Shown in pieces: positions 32,074-34,598 of a DNA stretch of 34,598 nucleotides; the stretch's first letter is position 1; every line of letters begins with the position of its first letter. A program made the position numbers and the translations under genes. A model generated the notes under the pieces. That model saw only the letters and a program-made list of their open reading frames with translations. It was not told where the DNA came from and ran no database searches. The stretch covers positions 1 to 34,598 of the IMG/VR virus record IMGVR_UViG_3300025401_000067; one strand, given 5' to 3'. Source of the stretch: a virus.

Positions 32074-32620
32074 GTTCCAACGCTCGTAGTTCTCGTATCG
32101 CTGTGTCCTCTGCGATTTTACGTTGCTCTTCAGTGAGTTCCGCAGACATCAACGAACGACGAATGACTTCAATAATTGCAGTTGCTTTCGCTTCTTCAAT
32201 GCGCATGAGTCGTTCGTCAATGTTGAGGCGTGACCACTCAATCAAAAGCTTACCAACGCGATCGAGGCTGCGTTCGTACAATGCAACTTCAGCGCGAAGT
32301 TGTTCGCCAGCGCGTCCTTCGTAACGATGCTCGCCTCGAAGTTTAGCGACTTGTTCGGCGCAATAATCTTTATACAGAACAACTTCACTAACTAACGCAG
32401 CGAGTTCTTCGAGTGGGTTGTCAATGATGGGCCCACTCATCTTGTCGAACGCTAAGTCTTTGCCACGCACAAGCGCAATCTCTTGCACTGATGCGTTACT
32501 CAAGTGCGTATGACAAAGCGGATAGCCTTCAACTGCGCGAGTTGTGCACTTTTTCCCACGTGCGCTAACGTGTGCGCAAATGTTGGGAAGAATTGTGACG
32601 TCTTTGATTTCGTCAGACAT
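32066..32620 (-). CDS. Terminase small subunit-like protein (184 aa)
   Basis: It lies directly upstream of the large terminase and overlaps it by 8 bases. The N-terminus has ICAHVSARGKKCTTRAV and GYPLCHTHLS, a C-x9-C-x10-C-x2-H zinc-type motif (Cys15, 25, 36, His39) that may recognise DNA. The rest is helical (EELAALVSEVVLYKDYCAEQ, EQLRAEVALYERSLDRVGKLLI, RIEEAKATAIIEVIRR), suited to oligomer formation. The C-terminal helix would contact the motor. No Shine-Dalgarno is visible before the ATG, but a TAAGAT hexamer lies six bases upstream, so a leaderless transcript is possible. The small terminase assignment is based on position, size and helical content. Confidence 0.7.
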   Translation of the reverse strand: MSDEIKDVTILPNICAHVSARGKKCTTRAVEGYPLCHTHLSNASVQEIALVRGKDLAFDKMSGPIIDNPLEELAALVSEVVLYKDYCAEQVAKLRGEHRYEGRAGEQLRAEVALYERSLDRVGKLLIEWSRLNIDERLMRIEEAKATAIIEVIRRSLMSAELTEEQRKIAEDTAIRELRALERG

Positions 32621-32626
32621 ACAACA

Positions 32627-32655
32627 ATCTTACACGTGAACTGCGTAACGAACGC
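32627..32655 (-). promoter_or_regulatory. Candidate leaderless promoter for the terminase operon
   Basis: On the minus strand TAAGAT (32632-32627) fits a TANNNT -10 and ends six bases before the ATG at 32620. There is no ribosome site. Such spacing is typical of leaderless actinobacterial transcripts that start at the A of ATG. The -35 region (GCGTTC at 17 bases, around 32655-32650) is weak. Confidence 0.35.
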
Positions 32656-32656
32656 A
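32642..32656. repeat. Inverted repeat between regulator and terminase genes
   Basis: TGCGT-AACGA-ACGCA is a perfect 5-base inverted repeat overlapping the -35 area of the candidate terminase promoter. A similar GCGT-TCAATG-ACGC lies at 32942-32955 inside the 5' end of the regulator gene. They could be operator half-sites for the regulator, but GCGT and ACGC are frequent across the window. Confidence 0.3.
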
Positions 32657-32680
32657 TTGGCTTATCGTGTTGACACCGAC

Positions 32681-32971
32681 TTAGCGTTGTGATGATGTCA
32701 CATCGACGCTCAGCGTTGCGTCAAGCGCACGAGAGATGCGTTCGAGATTACGCCACGTAGGAATGTGCGTTCCTTTTTCAATGCGACTAATGATTGGCTG
32801 ACGAACGCCGATGATGTTCGCAATCTCCGCTTGTGAAAGTCCTCGTTGCATACGAATTTCTCGTAGCTTTCGTCCGACGTCCTGCACGGCTGCGGTGAGT
32901 TCGTCTGAAATGTTAGGCATCTTTGTTTCATCCTCCATAATGCGTTCAATGACGCGTGATGAAGTAATCAT
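32681..32971 (-). CDS. Cro/XRE-family helix-turn-helix regulator (96 aa)
   Basis: The protein carries a classic HTH_XRE domain (about 36-90): LREIRMQRGLSQAEIANIIG, VRQPIISRIEKGTHIPTWR, LERISRALDATLSVDV. It would bind an operator as a dimer and regulate phage transcription, for example the late terminase-led operon 60 bases downstream. The start is uncertain: the ATG at 32971 has no ribosome site. The ATG at 32920 (MPNISDEL, 79 residues) has GGAGG eleven bases upstream and keeps the whole domain. A -10-like TATGAT lies over the upstream ATG. It interrupts an otherwise co-directional series of accessory and packaging genes, so it may mark a control point between early and late genes. Confidence 0.85.
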   Translation of the reverse strand: MITSSRVIERIMEDETKMPNISDELTAAVQDVGRKLREIRMQRGLSQAEIANIIGVRQPIISRIEKGTHIPTWRNLERISRALDATLSVDVTSSQR

Positions 32972-33008
32972 AACAAGTTAATGCGTTGCGAAAACAAATT
33001 AGTGCACA

Positions 33009-33434
33009 TCACACAGGCCACACATATTCGAGGTCGTCTGGAACGTCATCACCAAAGATGGGACGGTAAAACTCAGGCAACTTGCGAATGAGATTGCTTT
33101 GATGACTTAAGTGCAGTGCTGGGTTGCGGAGCCAGTCGGGAGTGTGAAAATTGTCAGTGTCGTAAAGTGGACGAACAGCCTCGCGTGACTTCTCGAGGCA
33201 CGTGTCCTTGTAGCCGCGTGATGTCCATTCATTGCAAATTGCTTCTTGATAAGCAAAAAGCGTTGGGCCGTAACCGCGCCACATTTTTACGGCTGGGTGA
33301 TTACGCCAACCGTAGTTAGGGTCACTGAGCGCCTTGATTACTTGCAACGTTTCAACGCGCTGCTTGCCAAGACGTTTCATGTCGAGCACCTGCGCGACAC
33401 GAGTGAAATTCTCGTATGGGAGAAATGTTTGCAT
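33009..33434 (-). CDS. MSMEG_6728-like conserved protein (141 aa)
   Basis: The sequence MQTFLPYENFTRVAQVLDMK, then RLGKQRVETLQVIKAL, then GWRNHPAVKMWRGYGPTL and CNEWTSRGYKDTC matches a conserved family I recall from Actinobacteria and their phages as MSMEG_6728-like. It is sometimes annotated as a pyrimidine-dimer glycosylase-related protein. The invariant features are the N-terminal MQTFLPY, the R-L-G-K-Q-R-VE and the HPAVKMWRGY motifs, all present. The C-terminus has ALHLSHQSNLIRK, the usual 'lhxshrxxLlrkdp' motif. The ATG has AAAGGA five bases upstream. Biochemical function is not established to my knowledge; a DNA repair or nucleic acid role is inference. Confidence 0.75.
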   Translation of the reverse strand: MQTFLPYENFTRVAQVLDMKRLGKQRVETLQVIKALSDPNYGWRNHPAVKMWRGYGPTLFAYQEAICNEWTSRGYKDTCLEKSREAVRPLYDTDNFHTPDWLRNPALHLSHQSNLIRKLPEFYRPIFGDDVPDDLEYVWPV

Positions 33435-33463
33435 GTTTGTCCTTTCGTCGGGTCTTTATCTTA

Positions 33464-33895
33464 TCAACCGAGGTCAACGTTGTACATCGAAAATGCGTTA
33501 TAGAGCTCGAGATATTTTTCGACGCCTAACGCCAATGACGTGAGCACAAGAAACTCGCGCACCCACGCGCCTGAGTGCTTTGCGTTCGGAGGTGCGACGC
33601 AATGCGCCACTTCATGGAGCACAGTTCGCTCATTCATTCCCTCAGGCGTCAAAGCGATGATGCCGTAATGCTCATCGAGATGTTGTCGCGCAACAGAGCA
33701 CACGCGTGAAGGACTTGCCGTCGCTTCGATACGCGTGATGTCCGGGTAACGAGACGCCCACCAATTCGATGAACTAAGTGAATCGAGCCACGTTTGAATT
33801 TCATCCAACGTGTCAAATTGACGCCAAGGTCTAATGGCCTCTTGGGCTTCATACACCTTCCGCTGATTGTCGCCAAGGTTACCAACTAGCGCCAT
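33464..33895 (-). CDS. Putative metallohydrolase, TIGR04338-like (143 aa)
   Basis: The protein has LHEVAHCVAPPNAKHSGAWV, an HExxH followed by a third histidine eight residues on (His94, Glu95, His98, His107), and the nearby AWVREFLVL. An N-terminal helix (DNQRKVYEAQEAIRPW) and a short strand region precede the motif. This arrangement and length fit the actinobacterial TIGR04338 metallohydrolase family. Substrate and role are unknown; a cytosolic peptidase or hydrolase is inferred. Its ATG overlaps the upstream stop (TGATG), so the two are co-translated. Confidence 0.72.
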   Translation of the reverse strand: MALVGNLGDNQRKVYEAQEAIRPWRQFDTLDEIQTWLDSLSSSNWWASRYPDITRIEATASPSRVCSVARQHLDEHYGIIALTPEGMNERTVLHEVAHCVAPPNAKHSGAWVREFLVLTSLALGVEKYLELYNAFSMYNVDLG

Positions 33896-34598
33896 CAGTT
33901 GCCTCCTCTCCCAAGTGCACCTATGCCTCCTACGCCCTTTTGTCCGATGTCAGCACGACCGCCTGCGGTACTACCAGCATTGAAGCCGCCAGTTGATGTG
34001 CGGTTGTACCCACCTCGTCCAGTCGACAAGCTTCCAGCCCACATTCGTTCGTACTCTGCTTCGACTTGCTTGAGACGAGACTTAAGAATGGGGAGCATGT
34101 CGTGGCCGTTTTCACGCGCTTCATCGATGAGCTCTTTTTCGCTGATGCCTTTTGCCTTTGCGAGACGTACGCGCACAGTCGTAGCGAAACCTTGAATGAA
34201 GTGACTCATGAATGTGCCACGATTAACGTACGCAGGAATGTCTTCTTTCGCAAGCGTTGCGTTGATTTGAATGAGCATTGATGTGTACAGCATTGTCACT
34301 GCGTCAATGTCTCGAGTGAAACCTGTGAGCCACGCTGTGCGATAGTTAACTGACTTGTTGTCAGAGCTAAGAATTCGCATTGGCTCTTTAGTGCGCCAGT
34401 CATTCGGCACTGCATTCTTTGATGAACGCTTTTGGTATTGACCTCGCACAACTTTGACGTTGTTAGCTCGGGCAACTGCGCCAATGAGTTGAAGTTTCGC
34501 AGGAGCGCAAGGTTCGCTAATGAGAACTGCAATAGTCTTCACAGTGTCGTTCATCTGGCCGTCTTTGACGAGCTTTAGATCGAACTCGCTGAGTGAGT
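33895..34598 (-). CDS. DUF2786-associated (DUF7168-like) protein, partial at right edge
   Basis: The frame is open to the right window edge. The first internal ATG (34554) has no ribosome site, and the upstream codons (SLSEFDLKLVKDGQ) read as protein, so the N-terminus is outside. Visible are CAPAKLQLIGAVARANNVKV, a strand region and a conserved helical segment (WLTGFTRDIDAVTMLYTSML, FIQGFATTVRVRLAKAKGIS). This is the C-terminal half of a phage and actinobacterial DUF2786-type protein. The tail from about residue 175 (counted from 34554) is Gly/Ser/Thr/Arg-rich (GRGGYNRTSTGGFNAGSTAG, GIGALGRGGN). The function is unknown. A DNA metabolism role is sometimes proposed because of its usual neighbours; that is inference here. 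Confidence 0.7.
   Translation of the reverse strand, partial: SLSEFDLKLVKDGQMNDTVKTIAVLISEPCAPAKLQLIGAVARANNVKVVRGQYQKRSSKNAVPNDWRTKEPMRILSSDNKSVNYRTAWLTGFTRDIDAVTMLYTSMLIQINATLAKEDIPAYVNRGTFMSHFIQGFATTVRVRLAKAKGISEKELIDEARENGHDMLPILKSRLKQVEAEYERMWAGSLSTGRGGYNRTSTGGFNAGSTAGGRADIGQKGVGGIGALGRGGN

Noticed and set aside
32670-32700. TTGACA-17-TGATGT promoter-like sequence on the plus strand
   Set aside because: No plus-strand gene follows it and the -10 is poor; it most likely occurs by chance near the end of the regulator gene.

Overview
The window is a 34.6 kb piece of a tailed double-stranded DNA phage genome (or a prophage of the same type). Every gene I accept lies on the minus strand, so the operon reads from the right edge to the left edge. 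The long tape measure, tail tube, HK97-type head genes and absence of a contractile sheath point to a siphovirus. An actinobacterial host is suggested by three right-hand genes that resemble families I know mainly from Actinobacteria and their phages: a TIGR04338-like metallohydrolase, an MSMEG_6728-like protein and a DUF2786-associated protein. This is family recognition by eye, not a database result. Composition is moderate in GC. I found no tRNA, CRISPR array, integrase or insertion sequence.

Layout in transcription order, right to left. (1) 34598-32681: accessory genes, consisting of a DUF2786-type protein cut by the right edge, a metallohydrolase, an MSMEG_6728-like protein and a Cro/XRE regulator. 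(2) 32620-30574: small and large terminase. (3) 30571-22628: two small genes, then a 1279-residue portal protein fused to a MuF domain and a ParB-like domain. A zinc metallopeptidase, an ADP-ribosyltransferase and a small cysteine-motif protein follow. (4) 22535-18255: prohead protease/scaffold, major capsid protein and a small beta-rich capsid-associated candidate, closed by a clear intrinsic terminator. (5) 18156-15239: three small proteins, two with zinc-ribbon-like motifs, then head-tail connector and tail completion proteins. (6) 15224-10218: tail tube, frameshifted tail assembly chaperones and tape measure. (7) 10218-3579: tail hub and a set of fibre genes, including one with Kelch-like repeats and one with a carbohydrate-binding-like domain. 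(8) 3534-1933: lysis cassette, a DCSAF-type cysteine hydrolase, a holin-like membrane protein and a permuted NlpC/P60-like protein. (9) 1925-1: more fibre or structural proteins, the last cut by the left edge. Genes are packed tightly with many ATGA, TAATG and TGATG junctions, implying translational coupling.

Two things stand out. First, the segment between portal and protease looks like a virion-borne effector cassette. The portal polypeptide carries MuF and ParB-like domains, the next gene has an HExxH peptidase motif, and the next has a complete R-S-ExE ADP-ribosyltransferase signature. The last two share an N-terminal R-x3-G-x-F-A motif followed by a similar small beta domain. Second, four genes (tail tube, major capsid, prohead protease, holin-like) have reading frames that clearly continue upstream of the first ATG/GTG/TTG. 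Three of them (tail tube, protease, capsid) begin at CTG, CTG and ATC, each placed 4-6 nt after a good Shine-Dalgarno sequence and followed by an alanine codon. The holin-like gene has a CTG with only a weak site. This suggests near-cognate initiation, strikingly in the two most abundant virion proteins.
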